From contig NZ_BDJC01000033.1 of NCBI RefSeq assembly GCF_002005565.1, forward strand, positions 20,242 to 84,241: a stretch of DNA of 64,000 nucleotides, written 5' to 3'. A model generated the notes under the pieces. That model was not told the origin of the DNA and made no database searches. It saw only the letters and a list, made by a program, of their open reading frames with translations. The position numbers and the translations under genes were made by a program. This document shows positions 54,657-62,877 of this stretch, piece by piece. Source of the stretch: Streptomyces sp. JHA26. GTDB taxonomy: Bacteria > Actinomycetota > Actinomycetes > Streptomycetales > Streptomycetaceae. Numbering within the stretch: position 1 is the stretch's first letter; every line of letters starts with the position of its first letter.

Positions 54657-55682
54657 ATGGCCCATTCGGTGGGTATCAAGGACGTCGCCCGCGCCGCCGG
54701 AGTATCCGTGGGCACGGTCTCCAACGTCATCAACCGCCCGGACACCGTCGCGACCGAGACCCGCGCACGGGTGCTGTCGGCGATCGACCGGCTCGGCTAC
54801 GTCCGCAGCGAGTCCGCGCGCCAGCTGCGCGCGGGCCGCAGCCGGATCATGGGACTGCTCGTCCTCGACATGGGCAACCCCTTCTTCGTGGACGTCGCCC
54901 GCGGCGCCGAGCGGGCCGCGCGCGAGGCGGGGCTCGGCGTGATGGTCTGCAACAGCGCCCAGAGCCCGGACGAGGAGGCCGAGTACCTCTCGCTCTTCGC
55001 CGAACAGCGGGTGCGGGGCGTGCTGCTGACCCCGGCCGACGCCACCGGCCGCAGCATCGAGGGCTTCCGGCGCCATCGCATCCCCTTCGTGCTGGTCGAC
55101 CGGGTCGCCGAGGGCACCACCGAGTGCTCGGTCTCCGTCGACGACGTCGCGGGCGGCGCGCTGGCCGTGCGCCACCTCGTCGCCGCCGGGCACCGCTCCC
55201 TCGCCTACGTCAGCGGCCCACCCGGCCTCAACCAGGTCCGCGACCGCCGCACCGGCGCCCTGAACGCGCTCGCCGAGGCCGGACTCCCTCCCCACGCCCT
55301 GCGCGAACTGCCCACCGAACGCCTCGACGTCGCCGCGGGCCGCGACGCCGGCGCCCGCCTGCTCGGCCTCGCCGACCGGCCCACCGCCGTCTTCTGCGCC
55401 AACGACCTGCTCGCCCTCGGCGTCCTGCAGGCGATGTACGCCGCCGGAGTCGGCGTACCCGACGACCTCGCCATCGTCGGCTACGACGACATCGAGTTCG
55501 CCGCCGCCGCGGCGGTCCCCCTCACCTCGGTGCGCCAGCCCGCCGTCGCCATGGGCGCCCTGGCCGCCGAACTGCTCCTGGAGGAGACCGAACTGGTCGG
55601 CACCGACCGGACCCACGACCACCGGCGGGTCGTGCTCCAGCCCGAACTGGTGGTGCGCCGCTCCAGCCTGGCCGTCCGCTGA
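54657..55682 (+). CDS. LacI-family regulator, probable controller of lutABC
   Basis: A 341-residue LacI/GalR protein: helix-turn-helix GIKDVARAAGVSVGTVSNVI at 6-25, hinge LGYVRSESARQLRAGRSRIM near 47-66, then a complete sugar-binding-type sensor (LLVLDMGNPFFVDVARGAER near 68, VLVDRVAEG near 143, IPDDLAIVGYDD-like VPDDLAIVGYDDIEFA near 267). The effector is unknown; a sugar or an intermediate leading to lactate is likely. The ATG at 54657 has GGAGGTCC as Shine-Dalgarno. Divergence from lutABC with an operator between makes that operon the probable target, plus its own gene. Confidence 0.92.
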   Translation: MAHSVGIKDVARAAGVSVGTVSNVINRPDTVATETRARVLSAIDRLGYVRSESARQLRAGRSRIMGLLVLDMGNPFFVDVARGAERAAREAGLGVMVCNSAQSPDEEAEYLSLFAEQRVRGVLLTPADATGRSIEGFRRHRIPFVLVDRVAEGTTECSVSVDDVAGGALAVRHLVAAGHRSLAYVSGPPGLNQVRDRRTGALNALAEAGLPPHALRELPTERLDVAAGRDAGARLLGLADRPTAVFCANDLLALGVLQAMYAAGVGVPDDLAIVGYDDIEFAAAAAVPLTSVRQPAVAMGALAAELLLEETELVGTDRTHDHRRVVLQPELVVRRSSLAVR

Positions 55683-55796
55683 CCGGCCGTTCAGCACGAT
55701 GTCCGGTCCCGGGGGTCGGCGACCGGAGGACCATGTGCTGAACTGGGGCACGGCCGAAAGATCTGACCGTACGCCCCATCCGCCCCGGGAGTCTCG

Positions 55797-57101
55797 TTGA
55801 ACGCCAGTTACCGTCAGCCCGGCGTCGTCCTCACCGACCGCCGATTCACCGTGCCCCTCGACCACACCGACCCCTCGGGGGAGACGATCGAGCTGTACGC
55901 CCGCGAGGCCGTCGCGAGCGACAAGGCGCACCGGGACGACCTGCCGTGGCTGGTGTACCTCCAGGGCGGCCCCGGCTTCGGAGCGAACCGCTTCATCGGC
56001 CGGCCCGCCTGGTTCGGCCGCGCCCTCAAGGAGTACCGCGTCCTCCTCCTCGACCAGCGCGGCACCGGCGCCTCCACGCCCGCCAACCGCCAGACGCTGC
56101 CGCTGCGCGGCGGCCCCGCCGAGCAGGCCGACTACCTCACCCACTTCCGCGCCGACTCCATCGTCCGCGACTGCGAGGCCATCCGCCCCCGGGTCACCGG
56201 CGGCGCCCCCTGGACCGTCCTCGGCCAGAGCTTCGGCGGCTTCTGCACCGTCGCCTACCTCTCCCTGGCCCCAGAGGGCCTGCACACCGCCCTGATCACC
56301 GGCGGCCTGCCCTCCCTCGACGCCCACGCCGACGACGTCTACCGGGCCGCCTACCCCCGCATCGAGCGCAAGGTCGCCGCGCACTACGACCGCTACCCGC
56401 AGGACGTCGAGCGCGCCCGCCGCATCGCCGACCACCTGCTCACCCACGACGTGGTCCTGCCGAACGGCTACCGCCTCACCGTCGAGGCGTTCCAGTCCCT
56501 CGGCATCCTCCTCGGCGGCAGCGAGGGCAGCCACCGCCTGCACTTCCTGCTGGAGGACGCCTTCGTGCGCACCCCGCACGGCGCGGAGCTGTCCGACGCC
56601 TTCCAGGAAGAGGTCCAGGGCCTGCTGTCGTACGCGGGGCACCCCCTGTACGCCCTCGTCCACGAGGCGATCTACGGGCAGGACGCGCGCCCGACGAACT
56701 GGTCCGCCGAACGGGTCCGCGCCGAGTTCCCGCGCTTCGACGCCGCCAAGACCCTCGCGGGCGACGAACCGCTGCTGTTCACCGGCGAGTCGATCCACCC
56801 CTGGATGTTCGACTGCGACCCGGCGCTGCGCCCGCTGCGCGAGACCGCCGAGCTGCTCGCCGCCCGCACCGACTGGACGCCCCTGTACGACCCCGCGCGC
56901 CTCGCCGCCAACGAGGTGCCGGCCGCCGCGGCCGTCTACCACGACGACATGTACGTCGACACCGCCCACGCGCTGACCACCGCCCGCGCCGTCCGCGGCC
57001 TGCGCACCTGGGTCACCGACGAGTTCGAGCACGACGGCGTGCGGGCCGGCGGCCCCCGTGTCCTGGACCGGCTGCTGGCACTGGCCCGCGACGAGGCCTG
57101 A
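55797..57101 (+). CDS. proline iminopeptidase-like alpha/beta hydrolase (S33)
   Basis: A 434-residue S33-type peptidase. The oxyanion region is WLVYLQGGPGFGANR near 50-64, an xGGPG motif; the nucleophile Ser is in VLGQSFGGFCTVAYL near 140-154; DQRGTGASTP near 86 is the family's DxRGxGxS; the catalytic Asp and His are expected near DDMYVDT and DEFEHDGVR towards the end. It should remove N-terminal proline from peptides. The start is a TTG at 55797 with GGGAG five nucleotides upstream, since the conserved N-terminus ASYRQPGVVLTDRRFTVPLD requires it. Confidence 0.92.
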   Translation: MNASYRQPGVVLTDRRFTVPLDHTDPSGETIELYAREAVASDKAHRDDLPWLVYLQGGPGFGANRFIGRPAWFGRALKEYRVLLLDQRGTGASTPANRQTLPLRGGPAEQADYLTHFRADSIVRDCEAIRPRVTGGAPWTVLGQSFGGFCTVAYLSLAPEGLHTALITGGLPSLDAHADDVYRAAYPRIERKVAAHYDRYPQDVERARRIADHLLTHDVVLPNGYRLTVEAFQSLGILLGGSEGSHRLHFLLEDAFVRTPHGAELSDAFQEEVQGLLSYAGHPLYALVHEAIYGQDARPTNWSAERVRAEFPRFDAAKTLAGDEPLLFTGESIHPWMFDCDPALRPLRETAELLAARTDWTPLYDPARLAANEVPAAAAVYHDDMYVDTAHALTTARAVRGLRTWVTDEFEHDGVRAGGPRVLDRLLALARDEA

Positions 57102-57180
57102 CCGCCGGGCCCGCACCACGCGTCCGCGGCGGCGCGTGCACACCGAGTGTGCTGTCGGTGCCACGGGCTAGGGTGCGGGC

Positions 57181-57924
57181 ATGACGGAGCCGACGATCAC
57201 GCAACTGGAGCCCATGCCCGGCGACTGGCGGCGCGCCCTCGCGGTCGTCGCCCACCCGGACGACCTGGAGTACGGCTGCTCGGCGGCGGTCGCCGCCTGG
57301 ACCGACGAGGGCCGCGAGGTCGCCTACGTCCTCGCGACCCGGGGCGAGGCGGGCATCGACACCCTGCCGCCCGCCGAGTGCGGCCCGCTGCGCGAGCGTG
57401 AGCAGCGGGCGAGCGCGGCCGTGGTCGGCGTGAGCGAGGTGGAGTTCCTCGGCCACCGGGACGGCGTCGTCGAGTACGGGCCCGCCCTGCGCCGGGACAT
57501 CGCCGCCGCGATCCGCCGGCACCGGCCCGAGCTGGTCGTCACCCTCAACCACCGGGACACCTGGGGCGGCGTCGCCTGGAACACCCCGGACCACGTCGCC
57601 GTCGGCCGCGCCACGCTCGACGCGGCGGGCGACGCGGGCAACCGGTGGATCTTCCCGGAGCTGACCGAGCAGGGCCTCGAACCGTGGGACGGGGTCCGCT
57701 GGGTCGCCGTCGCGGGCTCCACCACGCCCACGCACGCCGTGGACGCGACGGCCGGGCTGGAGCGCGCGGTCCGCTCCCTGCTCGAACACCGCACCTACCT
57801 CGAGGCGCTGACCGATGAGGAACCGGAGGCGTACGCCCGCGGATTCCTCACCCGCACCGCGGAACAGACGGGCCGGCGGTTCGGGAACCGGCCCGCGGTC
57901 GCCTTCGAGCTGTTCGCCCGGTGA
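57181..57924 (+). CDS. PIG-L family deacetylase
   Basis: A 247-residue LmbE-type zinc deacetylase. The zinc site is the N-terminal AHPDD at residues 24-28 together with His in NTPDHVAVGRATLD near 135-148; GEAGID near 52 and FLGHRDGVV near 89 are typical of the family. It could act on GlcNAc conjugates, for instance in mycothiol-type or glycan chemistry. The ATG at 57181 lacks a Shine-Dalgarno, but TAGGGT lies at 57169-57174, six nucleotides upstream, so the message is probably leaderless. The stop overlaps the ECF sigma gene by 4 bp (GTGA), coupling the two. Confidence 0.9.
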   Translation: MTEPTITQLEPMPGDWRRALAVVAHPDDLEYGCSAAVAAWTDEGREVAYVLATRGEAGIDTLPPAECGPLREREQRASAAVVGVSEVEFLGHRDGVVEYGPALRRDIAAAIRRHRPELVVTLNHRDTWGGVAWNTPDHVAVGRATLDAAGDAGNRWIFPELTEQGLEPWDGVRWVAVAGSTTPTHAVDATAGLERAVRSLLEHRTYLEALTDEEPEAYARGFLTRTAEQTGRRFGNRPAVAFELFAR

Positions 57925-58823
57925 CGCGGATGACCGACGACACCGAGCTGGCGGAGCGCTTCGAGGAGCACCGGGGACAGCTCAAGGCGATCGCCTACCG
58001 CATGCTCGGTTCCCTGGCCGAGGCGGAGGACGCCGTCCAGGAGGCCTGGCTGCGCCTGGGCCGCACCGACCCGGACGCCGTCGACAACCTCGGCGGCTGG
58101 CTGACCACCGTGACCGGCCGGATCTGCCTGGACCTGCTGCGCTCGCGCACCGCGCGCCGCGAGCAGTCGATGGACGAGACGTTCGTCCCGGACCTGGTGA
58201 TCGGCCCGTTCTCGGCCGACGACCCGGAGCAGGAGGCGCTGCACAACGACTCGGTGGGCGTGGCCCTGCTCGTGGTGCTGGAGCGGCTCGAGCCCGACGA
58301 GCGGCTCGCGTTCGTCCTGCACGACATGTTCGCCGTGCCCTTCGACGACCTCGCCCCGGTCGTGGAGCGCAGCCCGGCCGCCACCCGGCAGCTCGCCTCC
58401 CGCGCCCGCCGCCGCGTCCGGGACGCCGGCCCGCCCGCCGAGCCCGATCTCGGCCGGCAGCGGAAGGCGCTGGACGCCTTCCAGGCCGCCTCGCGCGGCG
58501 GCGACTTCGAGGCGCTGGTCGCCGTCCTCCACCCGCAGGTGACCCTGCGGGCCGACGCGGGCACCCTGGTCCGCGGCATCGGCGGGACGAAGTCGCTCCG
58601 GGGCGCGAAGGCCGTGGCCGAGTCGGCCCTCATGTTCGCGCAGTACAACGCCGAGGCGCGGCTGGTCCGGGTCAACGACTCGCTCGGCCTGGTGAGCATG
58701 GTCGACGGCCGCCCCCGGTCGGTCCTGACCGTCACCGTCGCCGACGGCCGCATCACCGGCCTGTACATCCTGGCCGATCCCGAGCGGCTCGCCCGCCTGG
58801 AGGTGCCGGACGAGAAGGAATGA
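57921..58823 (+). CDS. ECF sigma factor, SigJ-like with C-terminal SnoaL-type domain
   Basis: A 300-residue extracytoplasmic-function sigma factor. Region 2 lies at about 20-90 (GQLKAIAYRMLGSLAEAEDA, VQEAWLRLG, LTTVTGRICLDLLRSRTARR), region 4 at about 120-170 (LEPDERLAFVLHDMFAVPFD, SPAATRQLASRARRRVRD), and residues about 185-295 form a SnoaL-like domain (AFQAASRGGDFEALVAVLHP, RSVLTVTVADGRITGLYIL). In SigJ/ECF41-like factors this domain replaces a separate anti-sigma factor. The GTG at 57921 overlaps the PIG-L stop. No anti-sigma gene is adjacent, as expected. Confidence 0.92.
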   Translation: MTRMTDDTELAERFEEHRGQLKAIAYRMLGSLAEAEDAVQEAWLRLGRTDPDAVDNLGGWLTTVTGRICLDLLRSRTARREQSMDETFVPDLVIGPFSADDPEQEALHNDSVGVALLVVLERLEPDERLAFVLHDMFAVPFDDLAPVVERSPAATRQLASRARRRVRDAGPPAEPDLGRQRKALDAFQAASRGGDFEALVAVLHPQVTLRADAGTLVRGIGGTKSLRGAKAVAESALMFAQYNAEARLVRVNDSLGLVSMVDGRPRSVLTVTVADGRITGLYILADPERLARLEVPDEKE

Positions 58824-58884
58824 CCAGGTGGGGGGCCGGACCACCCCGACGGGGTGCCGGTCCCCGGTCCGTATGCTGAACGCC

Positions 58885-59715
58885 ATGCGAGAACGAGAGA
58901 CCGGCCGGACGGAACTGCGCGGGGACTGCGAGCGGTGCTTCGGGCTGTGCTGCGTGGCGCTGCCGTTCGCGCGGTCGGCCGATTTCCCGGTGGACAAGGA
59001 CGCCGGCACCCCCTGCGGCAACCTGCGCGAGGACAACCGGTGCGGGATCCACGCCCGGCTGCGGCCGGAGGGCTTCACCGGCTGCACGGTCTACGACTGC
59101 TTCGGCGCCGGGCAACGGGTCTCCCAGGTCACCTTCGGCGGACAGGACTGGCGTACCGGCCCGCCCGGGCACGCCCGCCGCGTGTTCGAGGTGTTCCCGG
59201 TGGTCCGCCACCTGCACGAGCTGCTCTGGTACCTGACCGAGGCGCTGGCCCTGCCCGCCGCCCGGCCGGTCCACGCCGACGTGCGCCGGATGCTGGCCGA
59301 GACGGAACGGCTCGCCGCCGCGCCCCCCGAGGACCTGGCCGCGCTGGACCTGGCGGCGCACCGGCAGCGGGTCAACGTGCTCCTGCTGCGCACCAGCGAA
59401 CTGGTGCGCGCCGGTACCCGCGGCAAGAAGAAGAACCGCCGCAACGCCGATCTGATGGGTGCCCGCCTGAAGGGCGCCGACCTGCGCGGGGCCGACCTGC
59501 GCGGCGCCTACCTCATCGCCGCCGACCTCACCGGCGCCGACCTGCGGGGCGCGGACCTGATCGGCGCCGACCTGCGCGACGCCGACCTGACGGACGCGGA
59601 CCTCACGGGCGCCTTCTTCCTCACCCAGCCGCAGCTCACCGCGGCCCGGGGCGGCGCCGGCACGAAGCTGCCGGGATCACTGGGCCGCCCGGCGCACTGG
59701 ACAGCGGGCCTCTGA
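58885..59715 (+). CDS. cysteine-rich N-terminus fused to pentapeptide repeats
   Basis: A 276-residue protein. Residues about 10-75 are rich in cysteine (DCERCFGLCCVALPFARSAD, then TPCGNL, RCGIHARL and GCTVYDCF), like YkgJ-type zinc/iron-cluster proteins. A helical middle follows. Residues about 192-250 are a run of pentapeptide repeats A(D/N)LxG (DLRGADLRGAYLIAADLTGA), forming roughly 11-12 units of a right-handed quadrilateral beta-helix. The function is unknown. The ATG at 58885 is probably leaderless, with TATGCT at 58872-58877. Its last 39 bp overlap the convergent P450 gene. Confidence 0.88.
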   Translation: MRERETGRTELRGDCERCFGLCCVALPFARSADFPVDKDAGTPCGNLREDNRCGIHARLRPEGFTGCTVYDCFGAGQRVSQVTFGGQDWRTGPPGHARRVFEVFPVVRHLHELLWYLTEALALPAARPVHADVRRMLAETERLAAAPPEDLAALDLAAHRQRVNVLLLRTSELVRAGTRGKKKNRRNADLMGARLKGADLRGADLRGAYLIAADLTGADLRGADLIGADLRDADLTDADLTGAFFLTQPQLTAARGGAGTKLPGSLGRPAHWTAGL

Positions 59716-61275
59716 CACCGCCCCGGCCTCCGCGCCGGGCCCCTCCGTCCTGGGCCCCTCCGCGCCGGGTCCCTCCGTCCCGGGCCCCTCGGCGGTAGCC
59801 CTGTCCCGGGCGGGCTCCCGGACAGGGGCCCGCCGGTCCAGGCGCAGCCGCAGTCCCTCCGGCATCAGCGTCAGCCGCTCGGCCACCCGCAGCCGGTAAC
59901 CCGGCTCGGGCCGCAGCTCGTAGCGGCGCAGCAGCAGCCCGAGCACCAGCGTGGCCTCGTGCAGCGCGAACTGCCGCCCGATGCACGCCCGCGCACCCGT
60001 CCCGAACGGCTTGAACGTGTGCGGGGCACGCGCCCGTACCGCCTTCGCGTCGAAGCGGTCCGGGTCGAACCGCTCCGCGTCCGGCCCCCACACGTCGGGA
60101 TCGCGGTGCAGCATCCCGGTGAGGACGAGCGCCCAGGCGCCCCGCCGCATGGGATGCGTGCCGTCCAGCACCGTGTCCCGGCGCGCCTCCCGTGCGAAGG
60201 CGGGCGCCGTCGGCCACAGCCGCAGCGACTCGTCCAGCACCCGGCGCACGTACCGCAGTCTGGCCACCTGCTCGTAGCCGGGCGCCTCGGTGCCGCCCCA
60301 GACGCGGTCCACCTCGGCACGGGCGCGGGCCGCGACCTCGGGGTGCCGGGCGAGATGGTGGAGCGCGAAGGAGAGCGCGCCCGAGGTGGTCTCGTGACCG
60401 GCCACCAGGAAGGTGACGACCTGGCGGCGGACGTTCTCCGCCGACAGGCGCTCACCGGTGTCCGGATGGGCCGTTTCCAGCATCCGGTCGAGCAGGTCGC
60501 CGTCGCCGCCGTCCGAGGCGCGGCGGGCCCGGACCAGGTCGTCGACCGTACGGTTCAGGTAGGCGATGTCGGCGGCGTTGCGGCGGCTCGCGCCGCGCAG
60601 CAGCCACGGCACGAGCGGCGCGGGCACGGTGTTGAGGCGCTGCGCGTGGGTGAGCGTGCCGACCATCGCCGTCACGAAGGGGTGAAGCCGGGGACGTTCG
60701 AACGACCCGAAGTCGTGCCCGAACCCGGTGCGCGCGATCGTCTCCAGGGTCAGCTTCGTCATGTCGCCGGGCACGTCCACCGTGCGCCCGGCGGCCTCGG
60801 CGCGGTCCCAGTGCTCCGTCAGCCGCCCGGCCACGTCCAGCATCACGAGGTGGTAGCCGGCCATGGCCTCCCGGCTGAACCCGGGCGCCAGGACGTCGTG
60901 CGCGAGCTGCCAGTTGGGCTCGTGGTTGTACGCCGTGAACAGCCCGTCCCCGGCGACCGGCCGCAGGTTGGCCACCCCGAGCCCCACGTGCTTGGCGAAG
61001 CGCGACTCGTCCGCCAGGTCGGCGGCGAGCCGGGCACCCCACACGAACACGAACTCCTTGCCGAAGACCCGCCGCCGGAAGATCGGCCCCAACTGCCGCG
61101 CGTGGCGCAGCGAGTCCTGCATCGGTGTGCTCCGGCTCGCCCCGATCACGTCCCCGAGCAGCGGGAGCCGGTGCGGCGGGTGCGGGATGCGGTGCAGTTC
61201 GGGCCAGCCCAGCTCGGCGCTGCGGAACCCCTTCGGCAGCCCGTCCGCGGCCGCTTCCGTCCTCGTCCGAGCCAT
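59677..61275 (-). CDS. cytochrome P450, CYP102-like heme domain without reductase
   Basis: A 532-residue P450 resembling the heme domain of P450 BM3. The I-helix motif is AGHETT at 292-297, the K-helix ExxR is Glu349-Arg352 (DESLRLWP), and the heme-ligand loop is FGTGARACIG with Cys431. The fused flavin reductase of BM3 is absent, so a separate redox partner must supply electrons. The C-terminal tail is low-complexity, Glu-Gly-Pro-rich, encoded by a 15-bp repeat (59730-59789). Fatty-acid hydroxylation is likely from the family. The ATG at 61275 follows AAGGGAG. A TetR gene diverges from it, as BM3R1 does from BM3. Confidence 0.92.
   Translation of the reverse strand: MARTRTEAAADGLPKGFRSAELGWPELHRIPHPPHRLPLLGDVIGASRSTPMQDSLRHARQLGPIFRRRVFGKEFVFVWGARLAADLADESRFAKHVGLGVANLRPVAGDGLFTAYNHEPNWQLAHDVLAPGFSREAMAGYHLVMLDVAGRLTEHWDRAEAAGRTVDVPGDMTKLTLETIARTGFGHDFGSFERPRLHPFVTAMVGTLTHAQRLNTVPAPLVPWLLRGASRRNAADIAYLNRTVDDLVRARRASDGGDGDLLDRMLETAHPDTGERLSAENVRRQVVTFLVAGHETTSGALSFALHHLARHPEVAARARAEVDRVWGGTEAPGYEQVARLRYVRRVLDESLRLWPTAPAFAREARRDTVLDGTHPMRRGAWALVLTGMLHRDPDVWGPDAERFDPDRFDAKAVRARAPHTFKPFGTGARACIGRQFALHEATLVLGLLLRRYELRPEPGYRLRVAERLTLMPEGLRLRLDRRAPVREPARDRATAEGPGTEGPGAEGPRTEGPGAEAGAVSEARCPVRRAAQ
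59730..59789. repeat. four 15-bp tandem repeats coding the P450 tail
   Basis: Units at 59730, 59745, 59760 and 59775 follow the form CCGCGCCGGGCCCCT / CCGTCCTGGGCCCCT; units 1 and 3, and 2 and 4, are most alike, giving a 30-bp higher-order period. They encode Glu-Gly-Pro-based pentapeptides at the end of the P450. Confidence 0.9.
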
Positions 61276-61313
61276 GACGCGATCTCCCTTGCCACGGTGC
61301 CGGGTTCAGGCCT

Positions 61314-61371
61314 GTTGTACGTGGATTCAACAGCGGCCCCAGTGTCGTCCCGTCGTTGAACCGGCGTCAAG
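61314..61371. promoter_or_regulatory. twin operator candidates between P450 and TetR genes
   Basis: Site 1, GTTGTACGTGGATTCAAC (61314-61331), and site 2, read on the minus strand as CTTGACGCCGGTTCAAC (61371-61355), share TTG-ACG-GG-TTCAAC in the same order once site 2 is inverted. They flank the divergent start points and fit sites for the adjacent TetR protein. Confidence 0.5.
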
Positions 61372-61383
61372 TACAGTGCGGAC

Positions 61384-61992
61384 ATGGCCGCGAACCAGGG
61401 CGGGCGCACGCGCCGCCGGCTCAGCAGCGAGGAGCGCCGGGAGCAGCTGCTGTCGGTGGGGGCGCGGCTGTTCTCCGAGAGCCCCTACGACGACGTGTGG
61501 ATCGAGCGGGTCGCCGAGATCGCCGAGGTCTCGCGGGGGCTGCTGTACCACTACTTCCCGACCAAGAGGGACTTCTTCGCCGCGGTCGTCGAGCGTGAGA
61601 GCGAGCGCATGCTGCGCCTGACGGCGGCCGTGCCCGGCGTCCCGGTGCGCGAGCAGCTCGCCGCGGGCCTCGACGCGTACCTGGAGCACGTCCGGGAGCA
61701 CGCGCACGGCTACCGCGCCTTCCACCGCGCCGACGCGACGGGGGACCAGGCCGTGCGCCGGGTGTACCGCAGGGCGCTGGCCGCGCAGGAGCGGCAGATC
61801 CTCGCCGCCCTGGCCGCCGACCCGGAGTTCGGCCCGGCCTTCGGGGAACGGGCCGACGTGCGGCTGGCGGTGCGCGGCTGGCTGGCGTTCACCACCGCGG
61901 TCTGCCTGGAGTGGCTGCGGGACCCGCGACCCGCCCGGGAGCAGGTGCGCGACCTGTGCGCGCGGGCCCTGCTGGGCGCGATCGCGCTGTAG
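61384..61992 (+). CDS. TetR-family regulator, probable repressor of the P450
   Basis: A 202-residue TetR protein. DNA-binding domain at about 14-65: RLSSEERREQLLSVGARLFS, VWIERVAEIAEVSRGLLYHY, FPTKRDFFAAVVERE. The rest is the helical ligand-binding domain (GLDAYLEHVREHAHGYRAFH, WLAFTTAVCLEWLRDPRP). TACAGT at 61372-61377 lies six nucleotides before the ATG, so the transcript is probably leaderless. Its operators seem to be the paired sites at 61314-61371. By analogy with BM3R1 its ligand may be a fatty acid. Confidence 0.92.
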   Translation: MAANQGGRTRRRLSSEERREQLLSVGARLFSESPYDDVWIERVAEIAEVSRGLLYHYFPTKRDFFAAVVERESERMLRLTAAVPGVPVREQLAAGLDAYLEHVREHAHGYRAFHRADATGDQAVRRVYRRALAAQERQILAALAADPEFGPAFGERADVRLAVRGWLAFTTAVCLEWLRDPRPAREQVRDLCARALLGAIAL

Positions 61993-62111
61993 GGCGCGCG
62001 TCCCGCCGCGTCACGGGCACCCGGTTCGCCACCGCACGCTCCCTCGTGCGCGGAGAAGGCCGCACGGAACGAGGCACGTCCTGGTTGGCGCACGCCCCGA
62101 TCTCCGATAGG

Positions 62112-62130
62112 TTAGGCAAGCCTTACCTAA
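62112..62130. promoter_or_regulatory. iron box (DmdR1/IdeR/DtxR operator)
   Basis: TTAGGCAAGCCTTACCTAA, 19 bp, matches the DtxR/IdeR-type iron box TTAGGTTAGGCTAACCTAA with perfect TTAGG and CCTAA ends. It lies 22 bp upstream of the DUF2470 start codon and overlaps its expected promoter, so iron-bound DmdR should repress the gene. Confidence 0.88.
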
Positions 62131-62151
62131 TGATTGACGACGGAGGTTGGG

Positions 62152-62877
62152 ATGGGTGACCACCACACCTGGGCGGCCGCGCCCGCCGCGGCGGAGCGGG
62201 CCCGCTCCGTGCTCGCCGCCGCATGGTCCTGCGCGGTGACCGCGGAGGGCGGTCGCGAGGAGTTCGTCGGCGCGCACACCGTGACCGAGGGCGGCCGGGT
62301 GCTGCTGGACCTGCCCGAGGACAGCTTCCTGCACACGGCGGCCCTCTGCGCACCCCGCGGCGAGCCCTCCGCCGTGCTGGAGTTCGCCGACGTGGCGCCC
62401 GTCCCGGTGCGCAGCCGGATCCGCGCCCGGCTCTGGCTCGCGGGGTGGTTCGCCGCCGACGACGGCCACCTGGTGTTCCGTCCCACGCGTGTGGTGCTGC
62501 GGCAGCCGTCCGGTGCCGTGGTGGTCGGCCTCGACGAGTTCGCCGCCGCCGGACCCGACCCGCTGGCCGCCGCAGAGGCCCGGCTCCTGACCCACCTCGC
62601 CGACTGTCACGGTGACGCGGTGGAACGGCTCACCCGGCTCGTCGGCGCGGACAGCCTGCACGGCGCGGTCCGGGTCCGCCCCCTCGCCGTCGACCGGCAC
62701 GGACTGACGCTGCGGATCGAGCGTGCCCGCACCCACGGCGACGTACGGCTGCCCTTCCACGCGCCCGCCGACGACGTCGCGCAGCTCACCGAACGCATGC
62801 ACGTGCTGCTCGCGCAGGCGGGCGCGGCCGGCTGCCCCCGCGCGCTACAGCGGCAGCGCACAGACGGCGACGGGTGA
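62152..62877 (+). CDS. DUF2470 protein, iron-regulated (heme-utilisation-like)
   Basis: A 241-residue protein with a split-barrel-like N-terminal part (LLDLPEDSFLHTAALCAPRG near 45-64, RIRARLWLAGWFAADDGHLV near 88-107) and a C-terminal DUF2470 domain (LLTHLADCHGDAVERLTRLV near 145-164, VRPLAVDRHGLTLRIERART near 174-193). This pairing is that of HugZ/HutZ-like heme-utilisation proteins. The ATG at 62152 has GGAGG five nucleotides upstream. The iron box at 62112 shows it is derepressed under iron limitation, which supports a role in heme or iron acquisition. It overlaps the convergent lactonase gene by 33 bp. Confidence 0.87.
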   Translation: MGDHHTWAAAPAAAERARSVLAAAWSCAVTAEGGREEFVGAHTVTEGGRVLLDLPEDSFLHTAALCAPRGEPSAVLEFADVAPVPVRSRIRARLWLAGWFAADDGHLVFRPTRVVLRQPSGAVVVGLDEFAAAGPDPLAAAEARLLTHLADCHGDAVERLTRLVGADSLHGAVRVRPLAVDRHGLTLRIERARTHGDVRLPFHAPADDVAQLTERMHVLLAQAGAAGCPRALQRQRTDGDG

